Of a stretch of DNA of 64,000 bases, positions 52,281-60,867 are shown one piece after another; position 1 is the stretch's first letter, and the number at the start of each line of letters is the position of its first letter. The stretch covers positions 1-64,000 of the forward strand of contig NZ_JBHTBQ010000002.1 of NCBI RefSeq assembly GCF_042664895.1. Direction: 5' to 3'. The notes under the pieces are model-generated. The model did no database searches. It was not told where the DNA came from and saw only the letters and a program-made list of their open reading frames with translations. Source of the stretch: Iodobacter arcticus (GTDB lineage: Bacteria; Pseudomonadota; Gammaproteobacteria; Burkholderiales; Chitinibacteraceae). The translations under genes were made by a program, and so were the position numbers.

Positions 52281-54308
52281 TCAACTACTCTCCAAAATCG
52301 TCACGCTCCTTGCGGCAACGCGGCAATCGTGGGGGTTGATTTCTGATTCGGCGTCCCCTGTGCTAGCTAGTCTCAGGCTCCACATCCCTGCTGGCAAGCG
52401 AAAATGCACCTGGTGAGCTGAAGCATTAATCATGATCAACAAACGTCCACCCAGCTGGATCATCATCGCCCTGCCGCCTGCATCTTGCCAATCGTGCGAA
52501 TGCAGCGGTGCACCAGATGGATTCAGCCATTCCACATCGGCCCTGCCCCATTCATCAGGAACGCCTGTCCACCAGCGGCCAGACATCAACACGGCACAGG
52601 ATTTACGAATCGCGATCAGCTCGGCCACGTATTCAGCTAGGCCCGGCTCGGCTTGCTGCCAATTCAGCCAGTTAATTTCATTATCCTGACAATAAGCATT
52701 GTTATTGCCCTGCTGCGTATGCCCCAGCTCGTCACCCGCCAAAAACATCGGCGTGCCTTGCGCCAGCAAAACGGTCGCCAGCATAGCTTTCATCGAACGT
52801 AATCGCAAGATATTCACGCCCGCGTCTTTGCTTGGGCCTTCTTCGCCGCAATTCCAGCTTAAATTATGATTATGCCCATCACGGTTATGCTCTTTATTGG
52901 CCTGATTATGTTTGTGGTTATACGAAACCATATCGCGCAGATTAAACCCGTCGTGAGCGCAAATAAAATTCACCACCGATACCGGCCGCCGCCCTTGGCG
53001 ATGAAATGAATCGCTCGATGCGGCAAAGCGCTGGGCAAATAGCGCGCGGTGTACGCCATCGTGCAGCCAGAATTTACGCATCACATCTCGGAATTGATCT
53101 GACCATTCCACCCAGCCATTAGGAAAATGCCCAAGTTGGTAGCCGCCGTGGCCAATATCCCAAGGCTCGGCAATGAGTTTCACACTGGATAAAAGCGGAT
53201 CTTGCTGAATAGCAATAAAGAACGGCGCTTGCGGGCTAAAATGATGATCGACCCGGCCTAAGATCGGCGCTAAATCAAATCTAAATCCATCCACATGGCA
53301 TTGGCTCACCCAATAGCGCAAGCTATCCATCACCATTTGCAAAACACGCGGATGACTTAAATTAAGCACATTGCCGCAGCCGGTCCAGTTTTCATACTGA
53401 TCAAGCTGTCCCTGCCTTAATACATAGTAATTGGCGTTATCAATGCCCCGCCACGATAAAGTGGGCCCCATATCGCTCGATTCTGCGGTGTGATTAAACA
53501 CCACATCCAGCAATACCTCGACGCCAATACCGTGCATGGCTTTCACCATATCGCGAAATTCAGATAAAGGCGTCGTGCCTTCCCGCCCCGACCAATAATG
53601 TGTTTCTGGGGTAAAAAAACCTAAGCTGTTATAACCCCAGTAATTACTTAAACCCTGCCTTAATAAATGCGATTCATCTAAAAAGAAATGCACGGGTAAT
53701 AATTCAATCGCGGTAATACCCAGCTTTTTTAAATGCGCTAATACGGCGGGATGCGCTAAACCAGCATAACTACCCCGCATTTCTTCTGGCACATCGGGAT
53801 GCAGCATAGTCATGCCGCGCACATGCGCTTCGTAAATCACCGTTTCCACCCAAGGCGTGCGCGGCGCTTTCTCGTTTTCCCAATCATAGGGCTCGGCAAT
53901 TACCTTAGCTTTTAAGGCAATCGCCGCATTATCGATCGGGTCTAGCGCAGTGGGTTGATCTTCCTGATAGCCAAAGCTGCGTGGGTCATTATTAAACTCG
54001 CCAACTATGGCGCGGGCATAAGGATCGAGCAGCACTTTATTGGGGTTAAAGCGATGGCCTTGCAACGGCTGGTAAGGCCCGTGCACGCGGTAGCCATAAA
54101 CCAGCCCGGCGGGTGCATCGGGCAAATAGCCATGCCAGATGTCATTAGAGCATTCGGTCAACTCAAAACGCGCGGCTTCATTGATGCCTGAAGCATCAAA
54201 CAGGCAAAGCTCAATCCGCGTGGCATGCTCAGAAAACAAGGCAAAGTTAACACCATCACCATCAAAGGTAGCACCCAGCGGATACGGCGTTCCTTCTTCC
54301 AGCTTCAT
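52281..54308 (-). CDS. glgX: glycogen debranching enzyme GlgX
   Basis: Hydrolyses alpha-1,6 branches of phosphorylase-limit glycogen. 675 residues, GH13 subfamily. N-terminal CBM48-type domain (about 1-140; GTPYPLGATFDGDGVNFALFSEHA). The GH13 barrel has DVVFNHTAE, the nucleophile Asp in CHVDGFRFDLAPIL, acid Glu in VKLIAEPWDIG and the third Asp region in FICAHDGFNLRDMVSYN. It ends in the all-beta C domain. The start at 54308 has GGGAG 6 bases upstream; an ATG at 54332 is in frame but outside the family start. Adjacent to glgB; no glgA, glgC or glgP in the window. Confidence 0.95.
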   Translation of the reverse strand: MKLEEGTPYPLGATFDGDGVNFALFSEHATRIELCLFDASGINEAARFELTECSNDIWHGYLPDAPAGLVYGYRVHGPYQPLQGHRFNPNKVLLDPYARAIVGEFNNDPRSFGYQEDQPTALDPIDNAAIALKAKVIAEPYDWENEKAPRTPWVETVIYEAHVRGMTMLHPDVPEEMRGSYAGLAHPAVLAHLKKLGITAIELLPVHFFLDESHLLRQGLSNYWGYNSLGFFTPETHYWSGREGTTPLSEFRDMVKAMHGIGVEVLLDVVFNHTAESSDMGPTLSWRGIDNANYYVLRQGQLDQYENWTGCGNVLNLSHPRVLQMVMDSLRYWVSQCHVDGFRFDLAPILGRVDHHFSPQAPFFIAIQQDPLLSSVKLIAEPWDIGHGGYQLGHFPNGWVEWSDQFRDVMRKFWLHDGVHRALFAQRFAASSDSFHRQGRRPVSVVNFICAHDGFNLRDMVSYNHKHNQANKEHNRDGHNHNLSWNCGEEGPSKDAGVNILRLRSMKAMLATVLLAQGTPMFLAGDELGHTQQGNNNAYCQDNEINWLNWQQAEPGLAEYVAELIAIRKSCAVLMSGRWWTGVPDEWGRADVEWLNPSGAPLHSHDWQDAGGRAMMIQLGGRLLIMINASAHQVHFRLPAGMWSLRLASTGDAESEINPHDCRVAARSVTILESS

Positions 54309-54340
54309 AAGTGCTCCCTTTTTATTACACAATATAAATG

Positions 54341-54542
54341 GCTAAACCTTGAACCACAGAGGGCACAGAGAACACAGAGTGCCACAGAGAAATTCACAAA
54401 TAGGGTTACCCATTTATGGCTGATTTAAGTTTTACTAATCATTTAATACTTTCTTTTACCCAACAAACCATCACATATTTATTAAGGTGCCTTCCTCTGT
54501 GAATCTCTGTGTCCTCAGTGTTCTCTGTGGTTTAAGATTTAA
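54341..54542. repeat. facing pair of R1 repeats between glgB and glgX
   Basis: Left copy 54341-54395 (CCTTGAACCACAGAGGGCAC, then AACACAGAGTGCCACAGAGA) and inverted copy 54491-54542 (CTCTGTGAATCTCTGTGTCC, CTCTGTGGTTTAAGATTT), about 95 bases apart. The two can fold into a long hairpin in the glg transcript. Confidence 0.85.
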
Positions 54543-54578
54543 CAATCCTTCAAATATCCAAACAGCCTGAATATTGAG

Positions 54579-56759
54579 CTATACCCCCAGCCACTTCAAA
54601 TAAAGCGTTGCTAAAGGTGGAATCGAAAGGGCTATGGATTGTGGATATTGCTGGCTGGCGATGTTTTCGCTTTGGCATTCGCCATTGCCCACATTGCTGC
54701 CTTGGTAATACATTGAATCGGTATTAATGATTTCAATATAGCGCCCTGCCTTGGGTACACCTATCCGGTATTGATGGCGTACTTCGGGGGTAAAATTACT
54801 CATAATCAGCACAAAGTCATCGTTATTTTCTGCATGACGGCTAAAGGCGAAAATTGAATTCAGCGCGTCATTGGCAATAATCCAATTAAAGCCGCGTGCT
54901 TCGAAATCAATTTGATATAGAGCGGGCTGGCTTTGGTAAATCTGGTTTAAATCTCGTACCAAGGCTTGCACGCCGCGATGCCATGTTGATTCGAGCAAAT
55001 GCCAATCCAAACTATGCTGATGCGACCATTCCCTAAGCTGCGCCCATTCCGAGCCCATAAATAAAAGCTTTTTACCCGGATGCGCCCACATAAAGGCGTA
55101 ATAGGCGCGCAAATTGGCGAATTGCTGCCAGATATCCCCCGGCATGCGGCTTAATATCGAGCCTTTGCCGTGCACCACTTCGTCGTGCGATAGCGGTAAT
55201 ACAAAACGCTCATCAAAGGCATACATCAGGCTGAATGTCATTTGATCGTGGTGATGCTGGCGATAAATAGGATCGAGCTGCATATAGCCCAGGCTATCGT
55301 GCATCCAGCCCATATTCCATTTGTAATTAAAGCCAAGCCCGCCCTGCGCGGCGGGCTGAGTCACCGCAGGAAAAGACGTCGATTCTTCGGCAAAAGTCAC
55401 CGCATAGGGGCATTCGCTGGCGAGGATTTCGCTCATTTCGCGCAAGAAGGCGATGGCTTCTAAGTTTTCTCGCCCACCTAGCTCATTCGGGATCCACTCC
55501 CCTGGCTCACGCGAATAATCACGGTAGAGCATCGACGCCACGGCATCAACGCGCAAGCCATCCACGCCAAAGCGCTCTATCCAATACAGGGCATTGCCAA
55601 TTAAATAATTTTTAACTTCATTGCGACCATAGTTATAAATCAGCGTTTTCCAATCGTGATGAAAACCCTCGCGTGGATCGCTGTGCTCAAACAAAGGCGT
55701 GCCATCAAATTGTGCCAAACCAAAGCCATCACTCGGAAAATGCCCAGGTACCCAATCAAGTAAAACGCCCAAGCCCATTTCATGCGCGGCTTGCACAAAG
55801 GACTTAAAATCCCCCGCGCTGCCCAGCCTTGCCGTTGGCGCGTAAAGCCCCAAAGGCTGATAGCCCCATGAGCCATCAAAGGGAAACTCGCTGATGGGCA
55901 ATAGCTCCAGATGCGTAAAGCCCAGCTCTTTCACATAGGGAAGCAACTGCACGATCAGCTCGTGCCAGTTAAGGCTGCGGTGGCCGTCTTCTGGCACGCG
56001 CCGCCAAGAGCCTAAATGAACTTCATAAATGCTGATCGGTGCATCGCCCTGATTCGCCGCCCGCCTACCCGTAGCCTCAGGCACTTTCGGTAAACACCCT
56101 GCCACTTTGGAAGCTGTGCCGGGGCGCAGCTCGGCGGCAAAGGCGTAAGGGTCGGCCTTTAGATGACGCTCACCAGCCTGATCAAGAATCTCGAATTTAT
56201 AACAGGCACCCATTTCAACTGCGGGGATAAAGATTTCCCATACGCCGCATTCCTGCCGCAAACGCATGCCATGTCGGCACGCATCCCAAAGATTAAAATC
56301 GCCGACCACCGCCACACGCTGGGCGTTCGGTGCCCATACGGCAAACGCCACACCGCTTACGCCCTCTATTTCCTGCGGATGAGCGCCTAGCTTTTCAAAA
56401 GGTCGATGATGCTTGCCTTCACTTAATAGCCATACATCCATCTCGCCCAGAATCGGCGCAAAGCAGTAAGGATCGTCCAGCAAAACCTCTTGCTCGCCCC
56501 ACTGCACAGCAAGGCGATAGCTAAATTCTTTTTTGCGGCGGGGGATAGGGCCAGCGAATAAGCCTCGCTCATCAATCAGGCTTAAGGATGCAAGACGACG
56601 GCCTGTTGCGGCATCAATCACCACACAGGCGCTGGCGTCTGTAAAAAAAGCCCTCACGCAAAGCGTGCTGCCATTCAGATGCATGCCGAGCACAGCAAAA
56701 GGATCGCCGTGACAGCCGTTGCAGATTGCTTCTACTTCTTTAAGATTAAGCCCGCTCAT
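54579..56759 (-). CDS. glgB: 1,4-alpha-glucan branching enzyme GlgB
   Basis: Introduces alpha-1,6 branches into glycogen. 726 residues, the normal size. N-terminal CBM48 domains (GCHGDPFAVLGMH, FAVWAPNAQRVAVVGDFNLWD). The GH13 barrel has LDWVPGHFPSD, nucleophile Asp in GVDGLRVDAVASMLYRDYSR, catalytic Glu in TFAEESTSFP and LSHDEVVHGKGS. It ends in the C-terminal beta domain. Start 56759 (MSGLNLKEVEAICNG) is preceded by an AGG sequence; a longer frame to 56822 is unlikely. It is the first gene of the glgB-glgX-pgm run. Confidence 0.95.
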   Translation of the reverse strand: MSGLNLKEVEAICNGCHGDPFAVLGMHLNGSTLCVRAFFTDASACVVIDAATGRRLASLSLIDERGLFAGPIPRRKKEFSYRLAVQWGEQEVLLDDPYCFAPILGEMDVWLLSEGKHHRPFEKLGAHPQEIEGVSGVAFAVWAPNAQRVAVVGDFNLWDACRHGMRLRQECGVWEIFIPAVEMGACYKFEILDQAGERHLKADPYAFAAELRPGTASKVAGCLPKVPEATGRRAANQGDAPISIYEVHLGSWRRVPEDGHRSLNWHELIVQLLPYVKELGFTHLELLPISEFPFDGSWGYQPLGLYAPTARLGSAGDFKSFVQAAHEMGLGVLLDWVPGHFPSDGFGLAQFDGTPLFEHSDPREGFHHDWKTLIYNYGRNEVKNYLIGNALYWIERFGVDGLRVDAVASMLYRDYSREPGEWIPNELGGRENLEAIAFLREMSEILASECPYAVTFAEESTSFPAVTQPAAQGGLGFNYKWNMGWMHDSLGYMQLDPIYRQHHHDQMTFSLMYAFDERFVLPLSHDEVVHGKGSILSRMPGDIWQQFANLRAYYAFMWAHPGKKLLFMGSEWAQLREWSHQHSLDWHLLESTWHRGVQALVRDLNQIYQSQPALYQIDFEARGFNWIIANDALNSIFAFSRHAENNDDFVLIMSNFTPEVRHQYRIGVPKAGRYIEIINTDSMYYQGSNVGNGECQSENIASQQYPQSIALSIPPLATLYLKWLGV

Positions 56760-56926
56760 AGTTTGCCTGTGTAAGGACTTAGGGTCGCAGCAGAATAAGC
56801 TCCCGAAATAGCATCCCGTCATCCCCGAGTGTTTTTGTCGGGGACCCAGCAGTGCTACTGGATTCCCGCCGATCCGGAATGACGGAGATTCGGGTCGTCA
56901 TTTCAATCAACATCTCAGCTTAAAAT

Positions 56927-56985
56927 GGTTTTCTCCGTGAAACTCCGTGTTCTCTGGGGCCTCCGTGGTTCAAGATTTGGGTTTC
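56927..56985 (-). repeat. R1 dispersed repeat, inverted copy upstream of cysE
   Basis: TTTTCTCCGTGAAACTCCGT, GTTCTCTGGGGCCTCCGTGG and TTCAAGATTTGGGTTTCC: the reverse complement of the copies at 51758 and 60685. A plus-strand frame crosses it and would falsely lengthen the cysE product. Confidence 0.88.
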
Positions 56986-57125
56986 CGCTGTGGAAGCATC
57001 CGTTATTAATCGCACAACATCGCTTTCATAATAGCCATTGCACCCAGCAATACCATGTAAGCGTTCCCCTTCATGCTCAAAGTCGAGTAAAATGCTCAAC
57101 TTTAGCCCCAGCTGCTTACCCCACT

Positions 57126-57875
57126 ATGCTTGCTCGCCTGCGTGAAAATATCTCTGTGGTCTTCGACCGCGACCCTGCCGCCCGCAATATTCTGGAAGTG
57201 GTCTGCTGTTATCCGGGGTTTCATGCGCTCTCGCTGCATTTAGTGGCTAATGCCCTGTGGAGAAGAGATTGCAAGCTGCTTGCGCGCATGGTGTCGCATT
57301 TTTCACGCTTTATCACCGGCATCGAGATTCACCCCGGCGCAACAATTGGGCGTCGCGTGTTTATCGATCACGGCATGGGCATTGTGATTGGCGAAACCGC
57401 AGAAATTGGCGACGATTGCACGCTTTATCATGGCGTAACGCTAGGTGGTACGTCTTGGAATACAGGCAAACGCCACCCTACTTTAGAACGTGGCGTGATT
57501 GTGGGTGCTGGTGCCAAAATCCTTGGCCCAATTACCGTGCATGAGGGCGGCAAGGTGGGATCAAATGCCGTTTTAGTCAAAGACGTCCCTGCCAACGCTA
57601 CCGCAGTGGGCATCCCTGCCCGAATTATTGAAGAAGCAGATAAATCCCGAGCGGCAAAAGCCGAGCAAATGGGCTTTTCGGCTTATGGTATTTCTGCCGA
57701 CATGAATGATCCCATCGTAAAAGCCATCCACGGCATGCTCGATCATTCGGTTTGCACCGATAAGCGCATCGAAGCCATTCTGGCCAAGCTTGAACAGCTT
57801 GGCCTCAATTGCGAGGCAGAACGCGCAGAGGGCGATCAGTTTGATCCAAGCTATCTCAACCGAATTGTGGATTAA
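57126..57875 (+). CDS. cysE: serine O-acetyltransferase CysE
   Basis: Acetylates serine with acetyl-CoA as the first step of cysteine synthesis. 249 residues from the ATG at 57126 (MLARLRENISVVFDRDPAARN). N-terminal helical region, then the left-handed beta-helix: IHPGATIGRRVFIDHGMGIVIGETAEIGDDCTLYHGVTLGGTSW, GVIVGAGAKILGPITV and SNAVLVKDVPANATAVGIPARII. The C-terminal tail (SYLNRIVD) is long. The open frame reaching back to 56925 reads a repeat and is not part of the gene. It lies directly upstream of iscR; cysteine is the substrate of IscS. Confidence 0.94.
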   Translation: MLARLRENISVVFDRDPAARNILEVVCCYPGFHALSLHLVANALWRRDCKLLARMVSHFSRFITGIEIHPGATIGRRVFIDHGMGIVIGETAEIGDDCTLYHGVTLGGTSWNTGKRHPTLERGVIVGAGAKILGPITVHEGGKVGSNAVLVKDVPANATAVGIPARIIEEADKSRAAKAEQMGFSAYGISADMNDPIVKAIHGMLDHSVCTDKRIEAILAKLEQLGLNCEAERAEGDQFDPSYLNRIVD

Positions 57876-57962
57876 ATGTTTGAGAGAGGGGATTCGAAAC
57901 AGATCACCACTCACCTCTTCCACATATAAGCCACCTTCTCCCAACTTACGCCCCCCTCATTA

Positions 57963-57987
57963 ATACTTGACTAAATCACTCTGGTAT
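57963..57987. promoter_or_regulatory. type 1 IscR-binding site of the isc promoter
   Basis: A 25-bp site beginning ATACTTGACT, with AAAT in the middle and ending CTCTGGTAT. It matches the [2Fe-2S]-IscR type 1 consensus (ATASYYGACT-RWWWY-AGTCRRSTAT) at nearly all fixed positions. It overlaps the -35 region. Confidence 0.85.
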
Positions 57988-57995
57988 TTTACGAT
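57967..57995 (+). promoter_or_regulatory. sigma-70 promoter of the isc operon
   Basis: -35 TTGACT (57967-57972), 17-bp spacer and -10 TACGAT (57990-57995), placing the transcription start about 20 bases before the iscR ATG. Confidence 0.7.
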
Positions 57996-58018
57996 TGGCG
58001 TGTAATGAGAGGAAAATC

Positions 58019-58504
58019 ATGCGACTGACGACCAAAGGCCGTTTTGCTGTAACGGCAATGCTAGACCTTGCACTGCGAGAATCCGCAGGGCCGGTGACGC
58101 TATCCGGCATTAGTGAGCGCCAACATATTTCGCTCTCCTATCTAGAGCAACTGTTTGGCAAGCTGCGCCGCCGTGAGCTTGTAGACAGTGTACGTGGCCC
58201 CGGTGGCGGCTATTGCTTAGCTAAAGACGCCAGCCTGATTACGGTTGCCGATATTATTTTAGCCGTGGACGAACCACTGGACGCCACCCAATGTGGCGGC
58301 AAAGAAAACTGCCATGACGAAGGACGATGTATGACGCACGACCTTTGGGCAAGCCTGAACAGCACGATCTTTGATTATCTTGCCTCGATCAGTCTGGCGC
58401 AGTTGATAGACAAACATCAGGCCAAGCAAAAACGCTGCAATGACAGCATTTTACTCGGCAGTATCAAGCCTTCTCGTATTGAATCTGGAGCATCCGCAAA
58501 ATGA
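58019..58504 (+). CDS. iscR: Fe-S cluster assembly regulator IscR
   Basis: 161-residue Rrf2-family winged helix protein that represses the isc operon when it holds a [2Fe-2S] cluster. N-terminal HTH: RLTTKGRFAVTAMLDLAL and ISLSYLEQLFGKLRRRELVDSVRGPGGGYCL. Cluster ligands Cys92, Cys98, Cys104 and His107 (QCGGKENCHDEGRCMTH) are all present at the E. coli spacing. Start 58019 has GAGAGGAAAATC before it; an upstream in-frame ATG at 57995 is unlikely as it lies at the -10 box. The end overlaps iscS by four bases (ATGA). Confidence 0.97.
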   Translation: MRLTTKGRFAVTAMLDLALRESAGPVTLSGISERQHISLSYLEQLFGKLRRRELVDSVRGPGGGYCLAKDASLITVADIILAVDEPLDATQCGGKENCHDEGRCMTHDLWASLNSTIFDYLASISLAQLIDKHQAKQKRCNDSILLGSIKPSRIESGASAK

Positions 58505-59715
58505 GCGCGACCAAACCTATCTATCTTGACTACTCAGCCACCACACCGGTTGATCCGCGTGTAGCAGCCAAGATGATTCCCTGTTTAACCGAACACTTCG
58601 GCAACCCCGCTTCGCGCTCGCACGCCTTTGGCTGGGAAGCAGAAGCTGCGGTAGAAGAAGCACGTGAACAGGTTGCCGCGCTGGTTAATTGCGATCCAAA
58701 AGAAATCGTTTGGACATCCGGTGCCACCGAATCCAACAACTTGGCCTTAAAAGGTGCAGCGCACTTTTACCAAGCCAAGGGCAAGCATTTAATTACCGTT
58801 AAAACAGAACACAAAGCCATTCTGGACACCATGCGCGAGCTGGAACGCGAAGGCTTTGAAGTCACTTATTTAGATGTAAAAGACAACGGCCTGCTTGATT
58901 TGGATGTACTGAAAGCCGCCATTCGCCCAGACACCATCGTCATCTCGGTGATGTCGGTGAATAACGAAATTGGTGTGATTCAGGATATCGCCACCATTGG
59001 TGAAATCTGCCGCGAAAAAGGCATTATTTTCCATGTGGACAGCGCACAAGCCACTGGCAAAATCGCCATCGACTTAAGCGTATTAAAAGTTGATTTAATG
59101 AGCTTTTCGGCGCACAAGACTTACGGGCCTAAGGGCATCGGTGCGCTGTATATCCGCCGTAAACCCCGTATTCGCTTAGAAGCACAAATGCACGGCGGTG
59201 GCCATGAGCGTGGTTTCCGCTCTGGCACACTGGCAACGCACCAAATCGTGGGCATGGGCGAAGCATTCCGTATCGCCAAAGAAGATATGGGCACCGAGCT
59301 GGAACGCATGCGCATGCTGCGTGACCGCCTGTGGGCCGGATTATCCGACATCGAAGAAGTCCACCTGAATGGTGATATGGAACAACGTGTTCCACATAAT
59401 CTGAATGTGAGCTTTAACTATGTAGAAGGCGAATCGCTGGTGATGGCGCTGAAAGAGCTGGCCGTATCAAGCGGCTCTGCGTGTACATCGGCATCTTTAG
59501 AGCCTTCCTATGTATTGCGCGCCCTTGGCCGCTCGGATGAGCTGGCGCATTCATCGATTCGCTTCACTATCGGCCGCTTTAATACCGTAGAAGAAATCGA
59601 CTTTGCGATTACCCTGATCCGCAGCAAAATCGGCAAACTGCGCGAGCTGTCGCCGCTTTGGGATATGTATAAAGAAGGCATAGACATATCCACAATCGAA
59701 TGGGCTGCTCACTAA
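58501..59715 (+). CDS. iscS: cysteine desulfurase IscS
   Basis: Takes sulfur from cysteine (giving alanine) and passes it as persulfide to IscU and tRNA-thiolation partners. 404 residues, normal length. PLP-binding marks: YLDYSATTPVDPRV, GATESNNLALKGAA, EIGVIQDI, HVDSAQATGKI and the Lys in LMSFSAHKTYGPKGIG. The persulfide Cys loop SSGSACTSASLEPSYVL is intact. The start overlaps iscR (ATGA), so translation is coupled. Confidence 0.98.
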   Translation: MSATKPIYLDYSATTPVDPRVAAKMIPCLTEHFGNPASRSHAFGWEAEAAVEEAREQVAALVNCDPKEIVWTSGATESNNLALKGAAHFYQAKGKHLITVKTEHKAILDTMRELEREGFEVTYLDVKDNGLLDLDVLKAAIRPDTIVISVMSVNNEIGVIQDIATIGEICREKGIIFHVDSAQATGKIAIDLSVLKVDLMSFSAHKTYGPKGIGALYIRRKPRIRLEAQMHGGGHERGFRSGTLATHQIVGMGEAFRIAKEDMGTELERMRMLRDRLWAGLSDIEEVHLNGDMEQRVPHNLNVSFNYVEGESLVMALKELAVSSGSACTSASLEPSYVLRALGRSDELAHSSIRFTIGRFNTVEEIDFAITLIRSKIGKLRELSPLWDMYKEGIDISTIEWAAH

Positions 59716-59818
59716 TCTGGCGCGCCTCGCCGTCCTGAGCTGCGTTGCAAAGTAGCTCGTTTACAATTGTAAACGTCGCCACTTTGCGCCTTGCTCAGAA
59801 CAGCGATCCATCGCCAGA
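59716..59818. repeat. 103-bp hairpin element between iscS and iscU
   Basis: Flanks TCTGGCG and CGCCAGA. Inside, CCTGAGC..GCAAAGT pairs with ACTTTGC..GCTCAG, and the centre is the perfect 16-bp palindrome GTTTACAATTGTAAAC (59759-59774). It begins on the base after the iscS stop. It can form a long stem in the mRNA. It is not an R1 or R2 repeat. Confidence 0.8.
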
Positions 59819-59876
59819 ACAAAGTTGACTTAATAGCAAACCAGTACCGTAATAACCGAATCAAGAGGCACACAAA

Positions 59877-60257
59877 ATGGCATACAGCGAACAAGTTCTG
59901 GATCACTATGAAAACCCACGTAATGTTGGCGCATTTGAAAAAGGCGACGATAGCGTAGGTACTGGCATGGTGGGCGCTCCGGCCTGTGGCGACGTGATGA
60001 AGCTGCAAATCAAGGTAGGCGCAGACGGCATTATTGAAGATGCTAAGTTTAAAACCTATGGTTGTGGCTCGGCGATTGCATCGTCGTCCCTCGTTACCGA
60101 ATGGGTAAAGGGCAAGACACTCGATCAAGCTTTGAGCATTAAAAACACACATATTGCCGAGGAATTAGCGCTGCCACCGGTTAAGATCCACTGCTCTATC
60201 TTGGCAGAAGACGCCATTAAAGCAGCGGTAGCGGATTACAAAACTAAGCACGGTTAA
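59877..60257 (+). CDS. iscU: Fe-S scaffold protein IscU
   Basis: 126 residues, the scaffold on which [2Fe-2S] clusters form before HscA/HscB release. The three ligand cysteines are in GAPACGD, YGCGSA and IHCSIL. The LPPVK motif recognised by HscA precedes the last (ALPPVKIHC). GGA-type ribosome site follows the hairpin at 59716-59818, so iscU translation may be partly independent. Confidence 0.98.
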   Translation: MAYSEQVLDHYENPRNVGAFEKGDDSVGTGMVGAPACGDVMKLQIKVGADGIIEDAKFKTYGCGSAIASSSLVTEWVKGKTLDQALSIKNTHIAEELALPPVKIHCSILAEDAIKAAVADYKTKHG

Positions 60258-60275
60258 TACTGATGTGGTTCACCT

Positions 60276-60321
60276 TAAGGTGTAATACGCCTGAAAATCA
60301 ACTCAGGTTCATTACACCTTA
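60276..60321. other. stem-loop between iscU and iscA
   Basis: TAAGGTGTAAT (60276-60286) pairs perfectly with ATTACACCTTA (60311-60321), and CCTGA with TCAGG inside, loop AAAATCAAC. No T run follows, so it is an RNA structure rather than a terminator. Confidence 0.75.
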
Positions 60322-60343
60322 GGATATTATTGCGAGGCAAAAA

Positions 60344-60667
60344 ATGGCTCTTACATTAAGCGAAAGTGCAGCAACCCATATTTCCAACTTTCTAGCAAAG
60401 CGTGGCAAAGGTCTTGGCGTGCGTTTGGCCGTTAAAACCTCGGGCTGTTCTGGCATGGCGTATAAGCTCGAATTTGTCGATGTGGCCAAAGAAGAAGATC
60501 TGGCTTTTGAAAGCTTCGGCGTAAAAATCTTCACCGACAGCAAATCACTCGCTTATCTAGACGGCACCGAGCTGGACTTCACCAAAGAAGGCCTGAACGA
60601 AGGGTTTAAATTTAATAATCCCAACGTAAAAAACGAGTGCGGCTGCGGCGAAAGCTTTAACGTTTAG
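60344..60667 (+). CDS. iscA: Fe-S assembly A-type protein IscA
   Basis: 107 residues, Fe/[4Fe-4S] carrier. Three conserved cysteines: SGCSGMAYK (Cys near residue 35) and CGCGESFNV at the C-terminus (NECGCGES). The usual VxxxGCSGxxY pattern is visible in KTSGCSGMAY. Start has GAGGCAAAAA before ATG. Confidence 0.97.
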   Translation: MALTLSESAATHISNFLAKRGKGLGVRLAVKTSGCSGMAYKLEFVDVAKEEDLAFESFGVKIFTDSKSLAYLDGTELDFTKEGLNEGFKFNNPNVKNECGCGESFNV

Positions 60668-60684
60668 CCACGACTTAAGTGATG

Positions 60685-60834
60685 CAAAACCCAAATCTTG
60701 AACCACGGAGCGCACAGAGAACACGGAGTTACACGGAGAACAGCACAGCCCCATAGACAACAAATCTAAAGTTCGGCTTTCTCCGTGAAACTCTTTTTCC
60801 TCCTTTTCCTCCGTGGTTTAAGATTTGGGTTTTA
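60685..60834. repeat. facing pair of R1 repeats between iscA and hscB
   Basis: Left copy 60685-60742 (AAACCCAAATCTTGAACCAC, GGAGTTACACGGAGAACAGC) and inverted copy 60776-60834 (TTTCTCCGTGAAACTC, CCTCCGTGGTTTAAGATTTG). About 33 bases lie between. The hairpin fills the gap before hscB. Confidence 0.9.
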
Positions 60835-60867
60835 AAACAGCTCCCCTCCTTCCCCGCCAGAAACGCC

